From contig NZ_AP013042.1 of the NCBI RefSeq assembly GCF_001547755.1, forward strand, positions 186,001-250,000: a stretch of 64,000 nucleotides of DNA. Reading direction: 5' to 3'. How positions within the stretch are numbered: position 1 is the first letter of the stretch; each line of letters starts with the position of its first letter. Below are positions 8,579 through 17,871 of the stretch, piece by piece. The translations under genes were made by a program, and so were the position numbers. The DNA is from an endosymbiont of Bathymodiolus septemdierum str. Myojin knoll (GTDB lineage Bacteria; Pseudomonadota; Gammaproteobacteria; PS1; Pseudothioglobaceae). The notes under the pieces were generated by a model. It did no database searches. It had not been told where the DNA came from and saw only the letters and a program-made list of their open reading frames with translations.

Positions 8579-9997
8579 CTATAAAAAGGATTCTGCATAT
8601 TGTTCTAATTGCGCCCATAAGTTTTCTTTTTCAGGGTGTATCTTACGCATTGTATTGATGGTATTTGAATATTTATCAATTGACAAATATCCATTTTCTC
8701 CAGACTGCATACGCCCCTGCACGGTTTCAAACCAGTTTTCTTGCTCATCTTCAGTTAAAGATTCTGGATAATTTCTAGCTTTAAAATGGATTAATAAGGT
8801 ATTGAGTTTTGCATCTTTAAATTTTGGATGAAATGCCTTTAACTGCTCTACACTCAGTGTTTGAATTTGATCGCAGATTACCCTATCTGTGTTATCTATA
8901 AAACCGTCATACAACAACTGGTCGGCATCCGTACTTGGTGCAGGTCTATCGCCTTCATTGCGATATAAATCTTGTGCTACTTTACCAAGTGCAATTTGAT
9001 TATCTTTAATAAATTCCAACCTTTGTAACCTAATATCCATATCCAGTTGCAATTGCCCTGCAATCGCAGGGTCTAATTTGTAAACATTTGGTACAAACAT
9101 TGGACTTTTGTTAAAAATTAAATCTTTAATTTGCAATCTTTCCATGCCCTCTGGTAAATCTGACTGTTTGGTGAACATTAATTTTTTTAATTCATCAATT
9201 TCCAATTCCAATAAAATTGCAGGATCTTGGTCAAGATTAAACACAATTGCACGGTCATTATATTCAGGGTGATACGCTAATGCTGTACATAGACGCGTAC
9301 AAGAAAGCATAGCAGGATACATTCCTGAAGTATGCAGCATTGGTTCAAACAGTTTGATTTTATTCTCAACCGTTTTCTTTTCTCTGAGACTGAATGCATA
9401 CGCAAATAATTTCGGTTGCGTGTCCTTGATAATTTTCGCAATCGCAATCGTCGCCCGTACATCTGCCAATGCATCGTGGGCATCACTATGTTCAATGCCA
9501 TTCGCAGGTGCAAGTTGGTCTAATCTAAAGACAGGTTTACCATTTTCATCAAATACCCATTTTAGGCAATTGTCTTTTTTTAATGCATAACACAAGCGCA
9601 CTACATCTAAAATATCCCAACGCGTATTGCCATTTTTCCAATGCCAAGTATAAGGATCAATGAAGTTTCGATATAAAGTGTAGCGGGTAAATTCATCGTC
9701 AAAACGAATGCTGTTGTAGCCAACCACACAGGTGTTCGGCGCTGAAAATTCAGTGTGAATTTTCTTAATAAATTGGTGTTCAATTAAGCCATTTTGCTCA
9801 CAATATTGTGGTGTGATACCCGTCACTGCACACGCCTCTGGCGATGGTAAGCAATCATTCGTCGGCTTACAATAAAACATATGCTCATCTAAGATATTTA
9901 GATTTTCATCTGTGCGAATGCCTGCAAATTGTGAGATGCGAGATGTTTTCGGGCTCAATCCAAAAGTTTCGTAGTCGTACCAATAAAATGTTTTCAT
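8579..9997 (-). CDS. sbcB: Exodeoxyribonuclease I
   Basis: 3'-5' single-strand DNA exonuclease used in mismatch repair and recombination. The DEDD-type exonuclease core starts with FYWYDYETFG (Asp and Glu metal ligands), followed by NSIRFDDEFTRY and HDALADVRATI. The SH3-like and helical C-terminal domains are present (472 residues, family-typical). The start was moved 17 codons in from the longest frame to MKTFYWYDYE; a GGAGG sequence lies upstream at 10011-10015. Confidence 0.95.
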   Translation of the reverse strand: MKTFYWYDYETFGLSPKTSRISQFAGIRTDENLNILDEHMFYCKPTNDCLPSPEACAVTGITPQYCEQNGLIEHQFIKKIHTEFSAPNTCVVGYNSIRFDDEFTRYTLYRNFIDPYTWHWKNGNTRWDILDVVRLCYALKKDNCLKWVFDENGKPVFRLDQLAPANGIEHSDAHDALADVRATIAIAKIIKDTQPKLFAYAFSLREKKTVENKIKLFEPMLHTSGMYPAMLSCTRLCTALAYHPEYNDRAIVFNLDQDPAILLELEIDELKKLMFTKQSDLPEGMERLQIKDLIFNKSPMFVPNVYKLDPAIAGQLQLDMDIRLQRLEFIKDNQIALGKVAQDLYRNEGDRPAPSTDADQLLYDGFIDNTDRVICDQIQTLSVEQLKAFHPKFKDAKLNTLLIHFKARNYPESLTEDEQENWFETVQGRMQSGENGYLSIDKYSNTINTMRKIHPEKENLWAQLEQYAESFL

Positions 9998-10033
9998 ATT
10001 TATACAAAGACCTCCATGGGTTATTTTAGCAAT

Positions 10034-10065
10034 AAAAAACCCAGTCATTAAGACTGGGTTTTTTT
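10034..10065 (-). terminator. Rho-independent terminator after the cold-shock gene
   Basis: Stem AAAAAACCCAGTC / GACTGGGTTTTTT with an ATTAA-type loop; T-runs occur on both strands. It lies 19 bases past the csp stop on the minus strand and just upstream of sbcB, separating the two genes. Confidence 0.9.
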
Positions 10066-10083
10066 AATTCTAAATAAATAAAT

Positions 10084-10287
10084 TTACTGTGGAATTACAT
10101 TTACAGCTTGAGGGCCTTTAGCACCGTCTTCTAAATCGAACACAACTTCCTGACCTTCATCTAGTGATTTATAGCCATCACCCTCAATAGCGCGGAAGTG
10201 AACGAATACATCGTCACCACTTTCTTGCTCAATAAAACCAAAACCTTTTTTTGCGTCAAACCATTTGACCTTTCCTGTTGTAGACAT
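10084..10287 (-). CDS. Cold-shock-domain protein (CspA family)
   Basis: A 67-residue nucleic-acid chaperone of the CspA family. RNA-binding motifs [14 protein letters not shown] (RNP1-like) and [11 protein letters not shown] (RNP2-like) are intact. A GGAG site lies just before the ATG. The 5' region between 10288 and about 10450 is long and AT-rich, as is common for cold-shock mRNAs with regulatory leaders, but no specific cold-box element could be confirmed. It is monocistronic with a strong terminator. Confidence 0.93.
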   Translation of the reverse strand: MSTTGKVKWFDAKKGFGFIEQESGDDVFVHFRAIEGDGYKSLDEGQEVVFDLEDGAKGPQAVNVIPQ

Positions 10288-10452
10288 AATAGTCTCCTTT
10301 ATTATAAAAAAAAATACCGAAAAAAAACGAGACCACTTTTATAACTCAGAGTTGATGCAAAGCATCAGTACCACATAATAAACAGCAGCTGTATTCTTAC
10401 CAGCATTTGCTATTTTAATGAATTATACGACGATGTGAAGCTTATTTGAATT

Positions 10453-12195
10453 TTATTGGGAGTGACACTCATGGAAAATCTGCGCTGGACAGGTGGCACA
10501 GATTTCCCTCTCCAATCTTTTGTAAATAGAGGCGATTGCCTGTGATTTTGAGTCAAAGAAATTCGCTCTACCGATACGCTCAATGAAATGTGACTTGGCG
10601 GAAAATTCATAAACAGGGGCTTTTAGACCTACAAAATATAAGCCACCTCCATTTTTTACCAAACTATTGTTCTCCGAAATGAGTGCCTCTGTGCCTGCTA
10701 AGTCAATAAAGTTAATGCCACTGGCAACAATTAAAATATGGTTGATACGCTCATTTTCAACAATGGTGGCAATGCGTTTTTGAATGTGACTCACAGAGCC
10801 AAAATAAACCGACATATCGATACGGATAATTTTAAGTTGAGGACATTGTTTGAGTGGTTTTTCCTCAATATTGATCAATTTGCGCTTACCACTAGTTTCG
10901 ACATTATCCAATGATAGAGTGGGGATGCTTGGGGTGGAGGTTTTACTCAAAAATAGCACCAATGAAAGCAAAACACCCAAATAAATAGCAAATTCTAATT
11001 CAAGAAAGAGGGTGGCCAAGAAAGTGGTTATTAAAACTGCCGACTCTTCCATGCTAAAACTCAGAGTCTCGCGAATATGATGAAAATCAATCAAATTATA
11101 GGCAACCACCAAAATCACACCTGCCATTGCAGCAATTGGTAAATATGCCATTAAGGGTGCGATTAATAACACGATTGCCATCAAAATAATGGCTGCAAAA
11201 ATAGCAGATAACGGGGTTTTTGCACCAGATGCATAATTCAATCCTGAGCGGGTAAATGAACCAGAGCCTGCGTAACTTGACATAAAACTACCGAATATAT
11301 TTGACATGCCTTGTCCAATAAATTCTTGGTTAGAATTGATGCGTTGATTGGATTTAGTGGCAACAGCCCGGCTGATTGAAACAGCTTCAATTAAACCCAG
11401 TAGAGCCACAGCAAAGGCCTCAGGTGCTAGCATCTTGATGGTTTCAAGAGAGAAACTTGGCATTGACAATGGTGGTAAATGTGCGGGAATTTCACCGACT
11501 AATTTAATTTCTGAGGTAAATTCCTTAAAATACAAAGCAAGCACACTACCAACAATCATTCCTATTAATAAATTCGGCAATTTAGGTAGAAATTTTTTGA
11601 TTAAAATCGTTGTAATTAGGGTGGCTAAGCCAATAGTGACAAGATAAAAATTGGTATTACCTACGCCTTGATATAAGTCTATTAAAGTGTGAAAAAAAGA
11701 CTCACCTTTGGGGATAAAAATCCCTGTAATATGCTTTAACTGACTGCTGGCAATTAAAATCGCTGCACCTGCAGTAAAACCAATAACCACTGTATGCGAA
11801 ACGAAATTAACCATTGCACCTAATCGTGCCAAGCCAAAGGCTAATTGATATACGCCTGCAAGGAAAGTGAGCGTCAATGTTAAAGAAACAAATTCAGTAG
11901 TACCAGGTTCTGCATGATGAGAAATCGCAGAAAAAACCACAATAGAAATTGCCGTTGTTGGCCCCGACACTAGATGTAGTGACGAGCCAAATAAAGCAGC
12001 AATAATCGGCGTGACCATTGCGGTATAAAGTCCGTATTCAGGGGGTAATCCTGCGATTGTTGCAAATGCCACACCTTGTGGTAGGACGATAACTGCACCT
12101 GTTAAACCTGCGATTAAGTCTGCTTTAATCGTGTCTTTAGTAATAAGTTTGAACCACGCTAAAAAAGGGAAAAAGTTTCTAAAATTAAAATTCAT
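10453..12195 (-). CDS. SulP family anion transporter with STAS domain
   Basis: Inner-membrane anion transporter (sulfate, bicarbonate or related). About 11-14 hydrophobic helices fill residues 1-400, with the SulP signatures AGLTGAVIVLPQGVAFA near the N-terminus and SSYAGSGSFTRSGLNY in the core. A cytoplasmic STAS domain follows (about 450-550, ASGINFIDLAGTEAL). The tail has an unusual cysteine/histidine cluster, CATCPAQIFHECHSQ. It is four bases from the helicase gene upstream and likely cotranscribed. Bicarbonate uptake would suit an autotroph, but the substrate cannot be read from sequence. Confidence 0.9.
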   Translation of the reverse strand: MNFNFRNFFPFLAWFKLITKDTIKADLIAGLTGAVIVLPQGVAFATIAGLPPEYGLYTAMVTPIIAALFGSSLHLVSGPTTAISIVVFSAISHHAEPGTTEFVSLTLTLTFLAGVYQLAFGLARLGAMVNFVSHTVVIGFTAGAAILIASSQLKHITGIFIPKGESFFHTLIDLYQGVGNTNFYLVTIGLATLITTILIKKFLPKLPNLLIGMIVGSVLALYFKEFTSEIKLVGEIPAHLPPLSMPSFSLETIKMLAPEAFAVALLGLIEAVSISRAVATKSNQRINSNQEFIGQGMSNIFGSFMSSYAGSGSFTRSGLNYASGAKTPLSAIFAAIILMAIVLLIAPLMAYLPIAAMAGVILVVAYNLIDFHHIRETLSFSMEESAVLITTFLATLFLELEFAIYLGVLLSLVLFLSKTSTPSIPTLSLDNVETSGKRKLINIEEKPLKQCPQLKIIRIDMSVYFGSVSHIQKRIATIVENERINHILIVASGINFIDLAGTEALISENNSLVKNGGGLYFVGLKAPVYEFSAKSHFIERIGRANFFDSKSQAIASIYKRLEREICATCPAQIFHECHSQ

Positions 12196-12198
12196 TAC

Positions 12199-14049
12199 TT
12201 ACCTCGAAAATTTTGGTTTCTTGCTGCGTCGGTTATTTCCATCGCTGCCTTTGCCTTTGTAGTTTGAACTTTTTCCTTTACTTCTGCGGTCTTTTGAGAA
12301 TTTCTTGCGACCAAATTTACGGTCTCTATCACCACCATTAAAATTTGAACCACCGATTCTTGCTGTGTTATTTTTATCCGTCAATGCAACTATATTTAGA
12401 CGCTTACCGCAAACCACAGTTTTTTGTAATAATGTCAAAACCTCTTTTGGCATTTCATCTGGTAAATCAACGGTTGAAAAATTATCAAAAATCTGAATTG
12501 AACCGATATATTCACTATCAATATCGGCTTCATTTGCAACCGCACCCAAAATATTGCCTGGCTTTACGCTGTTATTATTACCGACATCAACACGGTAACG
12601 CAACATTGGAACTTGTGGATTGTCTTTGAGTGGTGAGGCTTCTGTTGAAATGGTTTTTTCTTCGCCTTGCCTTTGCTCTCTGCCAAAACTTTGGGTTTTA
12701 TCAGAAATCAACAATGGCTCTTTGCCTTGTGCGATAAATGCTAAGGCAGCAGCTACTTTTACCGATTCTAATTCTGGATTTGCTTCTTGGAATTCAGTCA
12801 CTAATTTCTCAAAAACTTCTAAGTTTTGGTTGTTAATCGTGTCTGAAATATTGTTTTTAAAAGTTTCAATGCGTTTTGCGTTGATAATTTTGGCAGTCGG
12901 CAATTCAATTGGTTCAATTTTTTGGCGTGTGACTCGTTCAATGGTATTTAGCATGCGTCTTTCACGGTTTGAGACGAATAAAATTGCCTCTCCAGAACGA
13001 CCTGCACGACCTGTTCTGCCAATGCGATGCACATAGGTTTCGGCATCTTGTGGAATGTCGTAATTAACCACATGTGAAATTCGTTGTACATCTAAACCAC
13101 GCGCGGCTACATCTGTTGCCACTAAAATATCAATCTTACCTTTTTTGTAATTATTAATAATGCGTTCGCGTTGATTTTGAGCGATGTCGCCGTTGATTGC
13201 AGCCACAGAAAACCCACGAGCAGAGAGTTTTTCTTCTAATTCAACCGTCATGGTTTTAGTGCGAGCAAAAACAATCATTGCGTCGAACGAAATAACTTCT
13301 AAGATACGCGTCAACGCATCTAATTTCATTGCCATATTACTCACCATCATATACTTTTGAGTAATTGTTAGCGCTGTTTCTGTCTTGTTTTTAACTTGGA
13401 CAATCTTTGGGTTGTTTAAAAACTTTTCTGCCACTTTCTTAATGACAGTGGGCATTGTCGCTGAAAATAAGGCAATTTGACGCGCTTCTGGAATGCGCTC
13501 CATTACCCATTTAATATCATCAATAAAACCCATCTTTAGCATTTCATCGGCTTCATCTAAAACGAATGATTTCAAGTTATCCAACTTCAAAGTGCCGCGT
13601 TTAATATGGTCCATCACCCTGCCAGGTGTGCCAACCACAGCGTGGACGCCGCGTTTTAACGGTCGTAATTGCACATCGTAAGATTGCCCGCCATAAATTG
13701 GCAATACATGAAAACCTTTTAAACCTCGTGCATAGGTCTGCACTGCCTCGGATACTTGAATGGCAAGTTCACGCGTTGGTGTTAAAATCAGAAGTTGTGG
13801 CGCATTTAAATCCAGATTAATTTTGTCTAATAAAGGTAAAGCAAAAGCGGCCGTTTTACCTGTGCCTGTTTGTGCTTGACCGATGACATCTTTACCATCT
13901 AGTAGGTAATTAATACATTGTTCTTGAATGGGTGACGGTGTCTCATAACCGATTTTGTCCAAAACCCCTAAAATAGAGTCAGATAATCCCAAGTCACTAA
14001 ACTTGATTTGCGGTTTATTGTTTTCTTGCTTTTCTTGAGAATCAGACAT
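12199..14049 (-). CDS. deaD: DEAD-box ATP-dependent RNA helicase, DeaD/CsdA type
   Basis: RNA helicase for ribosome assembly and RNA turnover, often cold-associated. All core motifs are present: Q-motif, AQTGTGKT (motif I), PTRELA (Ia), VGTPGR (Ib), LDEADEML (II), FSATMP (III), ARGLDVQRI and YVHRIGRTGRAGR (V, VI). The DbpA-like RNA-binding domain follows (about 470-545) and the end is rich in Arg, Lys and Gly (RKFGRKKFSKDRRSKGK). The 616-residue length matches DeaD rather than the shorter RhlE/SrmB. It heads a two-gene unit with the SulP transporter. Confidence 0.93.
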   Translation of the reverse strand: MSDSQEKQENNKPQIKFSDLGLSDSILGVLDKIGYETPSPIQEQCINYLLDGKDVIGQAQTGTGKTAAFALPLLDKINLDLNAPQLLILTPTRELAIQVSEAVQTYARGLKGFHVLPIYGGQSYDVQLRPLKRGVHAVVGTPGRVMDHIKRGTLKLDNLKSFVLDEADEMLKMGFIDDIKWVMERIPEARQIALFSATMPTVIKKVAEKFLNNPKIVQVKNKTETALTITQKYMMVSNMAMKLDALTRILEVISFDAMIVFARTKTMTVELEEKLSARGFSVAAINGDIAQNQRERIINNYKKGKIDILVATDVAARGLDVQRISHVVNYDIPQDAETYVHRIGRTGRAGRSGEAILFVSNRERRMLNTIERVTRQKIEPIELPTAKIINAKRIETFKNNISDTINNQNLEVFEKLVTEFQEANPELESVKVAAALAFIAQGKEPLLISDKTQSFGREQRQGEEKTISTEASPLKDNPQVPMLRYRVDVGNNNSVKPGNILGAVANEADIDSEYIGSIQIFDNFSTVDLPDEMPKEVLTLLQKTVVCGKRLNIVALTDKNNTARIGGSNFNGGDRDRKFGRKKFSKDRRSKGKSSNYKGKGSDGNNRRSKKPKFSR

Positions 14050-14177
14050 GGTGTCTTTTATAGGGGGCGTGTGTTAAAGAATGAAATTATACACTATTGC
14101 GTACCTAATATTAGTATTTCATTATATAATAATCAACTTTTACGATAATAGGCGATTTTTATGGTATCGTTAAACAA

Positions 14178-14954
14178 ATGAAAACTCAGATAAATACGGC
14201 TAATTTAGAATTTTCTGATTGTAGCCAATGTGCTGTCAGGTCAAGAGCTTTATTCAGTGCAGTTGACGAGGACAAAGTGCATATTACGCAAGAATATCGT
14301 GACAAATGCCGTGTTTTTTCAGCGGGTGATATTATTCATATAGAGAAAGAGCCTATTAATTATGCTTTCACACTACGCACTGGCTGTTTGATTTTGTACA
14401 ATGATTTAAGCAATGGCGAGCGCCAGATTTTAAGAGTTGCGCTACCAGGTGATTTTGTCGGCTTTAGTCGTAACCGTAATGGCGAATTGTTGTATTCCAT
14501 CAAGGCAGAAACCGATTCCAGTATTTGCTTATTTTTTGATGATAATGTCACCAAAATGATTTCAGAGAATGCTGAAATTGCCAAAAGATTGATTGAATTA
14601 CAATCGCACGAAGCCAGTTTATGCCAACAACGCCTCTTAAATTTAGGGCAGAAAACGGCGACTGAAAGTTTGGCTTATTTGATTATGGAGCTTTATTCAC
14701 GCATTCGCATGCAATCCCCCAAAGAGTTTAACTTTACAACGGGTGAGGCATTTTTCCCACTCAGTCAGGCAGATATGGGCGATGCCTTAGGATTAACTAA
14801 GGTGCATGTAAATAGAGTAATTACCAATTTTAAAAAGCAAGGATTGATTGCTTATAGTCGTAAAAAAATACGCGTGATTGACGAACAAAAACTCTCTGAG
14901 GTCGCACAGTTTGATATTGCGTTAATTGAAGATCCATTTCGCCAATTTATTTAA
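14178..14954 (+). CDS. Crp/Fnr family transcriptional regulator
   Basis: A cyclic-nucleotide-binding-fold sensor domain (about residues 40-160) precedes a winged helix-turn-helix (ADMGDALGLTKVHVNRVITNFKKQG, about 195-220). Near the N-terminus is C15-x2-C18 (DCSQCAVRSRALF). Classic Fnr has a third N-terminal Cys that is missing here, so the four-Cys oxygen-sensing cluster is not supported in its usual form. It lies directly upstream of the cbb3 oxidase genes on the same strand, with a long AT palindrome between, and may control respiration genes. Confidence 0.88.
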   Translation: MKTQINTANLEFSDCSQCAVRSRALFSAVDEDKVHITQEYRDKCRVFSAGDIIHIEKEPINYAFTLRTGCLILYNDLSNGERQILRVALPGDFVGFSRNRNGELLYSIKAETDSSICLFFDDNVTKMISENAEIAKRLIELQSHEASLCQQRLLNLGQKTATESLAYLIMELYSRIRMQSPKEFNFTTGEAFFPLSQADMGDALGLTKVHVNRVITNFKKQGLIAYSRKKIRVIDEQKLSEVAQFDIALIEDPFRQFI

Positions 14955-14969
14955 ACAAAAGCAACATAA

Positions 14970-15002
14970 GTTATTTATTTAAAATAAATAACTCGATATA
15001 AT
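14970..15002 (+). promoter_or_regulatory. AT palindrome and -10 box upstream of the ccoNOQP unit
   Basis: GTTATTTATTT / AAATAAATAAC form perfect 11-base arms around one base at 14970-14992. TATAAT follows at 14997-15002. The palindrome covers the position expected for the -35 region. Its shape suits a dimeric regulator, though it does not match the TTGAT-N4-ATCAA consensus of Fnr. It could alternatively be a weak terminator of the upstream gene, but there is no T-run after it. Confidence 0.5.
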
Positions 15003-15081
15003 GTTCAGCAATTATCAAAAAAATGTAGTGTTAGATGCAATATTTTAATTATTCAACTGGTAAAGACACAGGAAGGTTATT

Positions 15082-15651
15082 ATGATTCAAGCAAGTATTC
15101 AGCGTTTAGTAGATTCGCAATATTCCCCCGCTAAATTATTTTTTGGCTTTTCAGTTTGGTTGATTCTTATTCCACCTATTAGCGCATTTTATGGCAGTTA
15201 TTATACGGGCTGGTCATTAGGTATTGGCGAACCAATTCACTTGTCTTTTTCAGAGTCTATCGCTATTGCAATTTTTTATGCTATGGCATTAATCATAGCC
15301 TGGTTTTTAACCGCATTTATTATTAAATGGATGTCCAGAGTTTATGCCCCAGAGGCAACATTAAAAGACGCCTTTGCTGTTGTAACAGTAGTAACTACAC
15401 CAATTATGATAGGCGGTTTTGCACATTTGTATCCTTCTGTGTTATTCCATGTTGTTGCACTTACGCCTGTTTTTATTTTAAGTGGGTATTTATTATTTGC
15501 CTCTATTCCAGTATTGTTAAAAACCAACTATGATCGTGGCATTTTTATGGGTTGCTCACTATTAGGATTTGTGGCGACTGGTTTTTTATGTTTTTTAGGT
15601 ATTGTTACTACCGCTTGGGTACAAGGTATCGGCCCTAACTTAGGAGTTTAA
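15082..15651 (+). CDS. Yip1-family integral membrane protein
   Basis: Five hydrophobic helices fill its 189 residues (about 25-45, 60-85, 100-125, 128-150, 160-182). Pattern and length fit the Yip1/DUF1282 membrane family, whose bacterial function is not established. A GGAAGG ribosome-binding site precedes the ATG. It is the first gene of the oxidase unit, four bases before ccoN, so it may assist assembly of the oxidase, but that is inference from position only. Confidence 0.7.
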   Translation: MIQASIQRLVDSQYSPAKLFFGFSVWLILIPPISAFYGSYYTGWSLGIGEPIHLSFSESIAIAIFYAMALIIAWFLTAFIIKWMSRVYAPEATLKDAFAVVTVVTTPIMIGGFAHLYPSVLFHVVALTPVFILSGYLLFASIPVLLKTNYDRGIFMGCSLLGFVATGFLCFLGIVTTAWVQGIGPNLGV

Positions 15652-15655
15652 AATT

Positions 15656-17095
15656 ATGAACAAAAATAGTTACTACACGGATTCTACAACTGTATTTTTA
15701 ATTGCCTGCACCATGCTTTGGGCGGTAATAGGTATGAGTGCCGGGGTTTATTTGGCGGCTGAGTTGGTGATGCCACATCTTAATTTTGATATTCCGCAAA
15801 TCACCTTTGGTCGTTTACGCCCCTTTCATACTAATGCCGTTATTTTTGGTTTTGGTGGGTCAGCTTTGATTGCTACCGCATTTTACACAGTGCAACGCAC
15901 CTGCCATGTGCGTTTATTTTCACCAAAATTAGCATGGATTGTGGCGATTGGTTGGCAAATTGGCGTAGCTCTTGGTGTGGGTAGTTTGCTAATGGGTTAT
16001 ACTTCAAGTAAAGAATATGCAGAATTTGAATGGCCTATTGATATTGCTGTTACCATCGTTTGGGTTAGTTTTGCTATTGTATTTTTCGGCACATTGGCAA
16101 CCAGAAAAATTCGCCCTATTTACGTGTCTAATTGGTTCTATGGTGCTTTGATTATCGTAGTGGCAATGCTACACATTGTTAATAATTTGGCGATTCCTTA
16201 TAGTTGGACGCAGGCTTATCCAATTTATGAGGGCGCACAAGATGCCATTGTGCAATGGTGGTATGGACATAATGCGGTTGGTTTCTTTTTAACCGCAGGT
16301 TTCTTAGGTATGTTTTATTATACATTACCCAAACAAGCAGACAAACCAGTATGGAGTTATCGCCTTTCAGTGATTGCATTTTGGGCATTTGTCTACACTT
16401 ATATTTGGGTAGGTCCGCACCATTTACACTACACCGCTATCCCTGATTGGCTGATGACAGTGGCAATGATAATGAGTGTGATTTTAGTCCTGCCTTCTTG
16501 GGCAACCATGATAAATGCAGTGATGACCATGAGTGGTGCTTGGGACAAACTCAAAACCGACCCAGGAATGAAATTTGTGGTTGTGTCGATGATTTTTTAT
16601 GCCATGGCAACCTTTGAAGGGCCGATGATGGCGATTAAGAGTGTGAATGTAATTAGTCACTATACCGATTGGACGATAGGGCATGTGCATTCGGGTGCGC
16701 TTGGTTGGAATGCTTTTGTAACCTTTGGGACACTTTATTTCCTAGTGCCTAAATTATTAGGCACAACAGAGTTATTTAGCAAGCGATTGGCAAATATCCA
16801 TTTTTGGTTAGCACTAATAGGTGTTTTGCTTTATATTGTGGCACTTTGGGGCTCGGGCGTTTCACAGGGCGTTATGAACTTATCTTTGAATAATTATGGA
16901 CAATTGAATTATAGTTTTATTGATATAGTGATTGTTACTATTCCTTATCATTGGATTCGATTAACGGGTGGCTTGTTATTCTTATCAGGTGCATTGTTAA
17001 TGACTTATAATTTATATAAAACTTACTCTACTAACAAAAGTGCATTACCAGTATTGGTGAAGATACCTAAGGTTCATCCAGGTAACGAAATTTAG
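15656..17095 (+). CDS. ccoN: cbb3-type cytochrome c oxidase subunit I
   Basis: Catalytic subunit of the high-affinity cbb3 oxidase, carrying haem b and the b3/CuB centre in the inner membrane. About 12 helices; histidine ligands appear in [37 protein letters not shown] and [12 protein letters not shown]. The 479-residue length is normal. Gene order ccoN-ccoO-ccoQ-ccoP follows. The enzyme lets cells respire at low oxygen, in keeping with a redox-interface or symbiotic habitat. Confidence 0.96.
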   Translation: MNKNSYYTDSTTVFLIACTMLWAVIGMSAGVYLAAELVMPHLNFDIPQITFGRLRPFHTNAVIFGFGGSALIATAFYTVQRTCHVRLFSPKLAWIVAIGWQIGVALGVGSLLMGYTSSKEYAEFEWPIDIAVTIVWVSFAIVFFGTLATRKIRPIYVSNWFYGALIIVVAMLHIVNNLAIPYSWTQAYPIYEGAQDAIVQWWYGHNAVGFFLTAGFLGMFYYTLPKQADKPVWSYRLSVIAFWAFVYTYIWVGPHHLHYTAIPDWLMTVAMIMSVILVLPSWATMINAVMTMSGAWDKLKTDPGMKFVVVSMIFYAMATFEGPMMAIKSVNVISHYTDWTIGHVHSGALGWNAFVTFGTLYFLVPKLLGTTELFSKRLANIHFWLALIGVLLYIVALWGSGVSQGVMNLSLNNYGQLNYSFIDIVIVTIPYHWIRLTGGLLFLSGALLMTYNLYKTYSTNKSALPVLVKIPKVHPGNEI

Positions 17096-17107
17096 GAGAT
17101 TTATAAT

Positions 17108-17710
17108 ATGTTAAAACTACATAAAACCATTGAAAGCAATTCAGCGTTATTAATTTTTGGCATCTTGATTGTTGCCTCAATTGGTGGCTTCGTGCAAATC
17201 GTGCCAAATTTATTTGATGAATCTTTACATAAAGGCACGGAAAATGTTAGACCTTATTCTGCTTTGGAGTTAACAGGCAGAGATATCTATATTCGCGAAG
17301 GTTGCGTTGGTTGTCACTCCCAGCAAATTAGACCTTTGGTGGCAGAAGTAATGCGTTATGGCGAGGCTTCAGTAGCAGGAGAAGGTATTTATGACCGTCC
17401 ATTCTTATGGGGTTCAAAACGCACAGGTCCTGATTTGGCACGCTTAGGTGGTAAATATAGCGACAAGTGGCATGAGTTACATTTGAACAACCCAAGATCG
17501 GTTGTACCTGCTTCTATTATGCCAGCTTACCCTTGGTTGACTAAAAATAAGGTAGATAGCAAAGACATTGTTGCTAAATTAGAATTGCTTAAATGGTATG
17601 GGCATCCTTACACAGATGAAGAGATTAGGCAATCAAAATCAGCAATTGAAGGCAAGACAGAATTAGAGGCCATTACTGCCTACCTACAAATATTGGGCAC
17701 TTTCCGATAA
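17108..17710 (+). CDS. ccoO: cbb3-type cytochrome c oxidase monohaem subunit II
   Basis: Membrane-anchored monohaem cytochrome c that passes electrons to CcoN. One N-terminal helix (about 13-33) and one haem c motif CVGCH at about residues 66-70, with RPLVAEVMRYG following; the distal methionine is probably in SIMPAYPWL. The stop TAA overlaps the ATG of ccoQ (TAATG), which indicates translational coupling. Confidence 0.96.
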   Translation: MLKLHKTIESNSALLIFGILIVASIGGFVQIVPNLFDESLHKGTENVRPYSALELTGRDIYIREGCVGCHSQQIRPLVAEVMRYGEASVAGEGIYDRPFLWGSKRTGPDLARLGGKYSDKWHELHLNNPRSVVPASIMPAYPWLTKNKVDSKDIVAKLELLKWYGHPYTDEEIRQSKSAIEGKTELEAITAYLQILGTFR

Positions 17711-17871
17711 TGTGGCAGTTTGTTCTTATTGGCGATATGATAGCAATGGGCTTTATGATTGTATTGGTGATGTGGATGTCAATGAAACAAAGCAAAGAGG
17801 CACAGGATTTTTGTATGAATATTCCATTATTTGACGAAGAAATAACAACAGGAGATAATAACCATGGCTAA
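17710..17871 (+). CDS. ccoQ: cbb3 oxidase small subunit CcoQ-like
   Basis: A 53-residue single-helix protein (hydrophobic about 3-24, ending [11 protein letters not shown]) between ccoO and ccoP, as expected for CcoQ, which stabilises the complex. Its ATG overlaps the ccoO stop, and its last codons overlap the ccoP start by 8 bases. The similarity is mainly by size, topology and position. Confidence 0.75.
   Translation: MWQFVLIGDMIAMGFMIVLVMWMSMKQSKEAQDFCMNIPLFDEEITTGDNNHG

Noticed and set aside
9997-10014. TATTTATACAAAGACCTC resembling the MITE end at 32048-32065, with another like it at about 19117
   Set aside because: Both lie at gene starts and are explained by ribosome-binding sequence plus AT-rich leader; matching is partial and no partner end is nearby.
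14970-14992. Palindrome as terminator of the Crp/Fnr gene
   Set aside because: Pure AT-rich stem without a T-run, and directly followed by a -10 box; operator is likelier.
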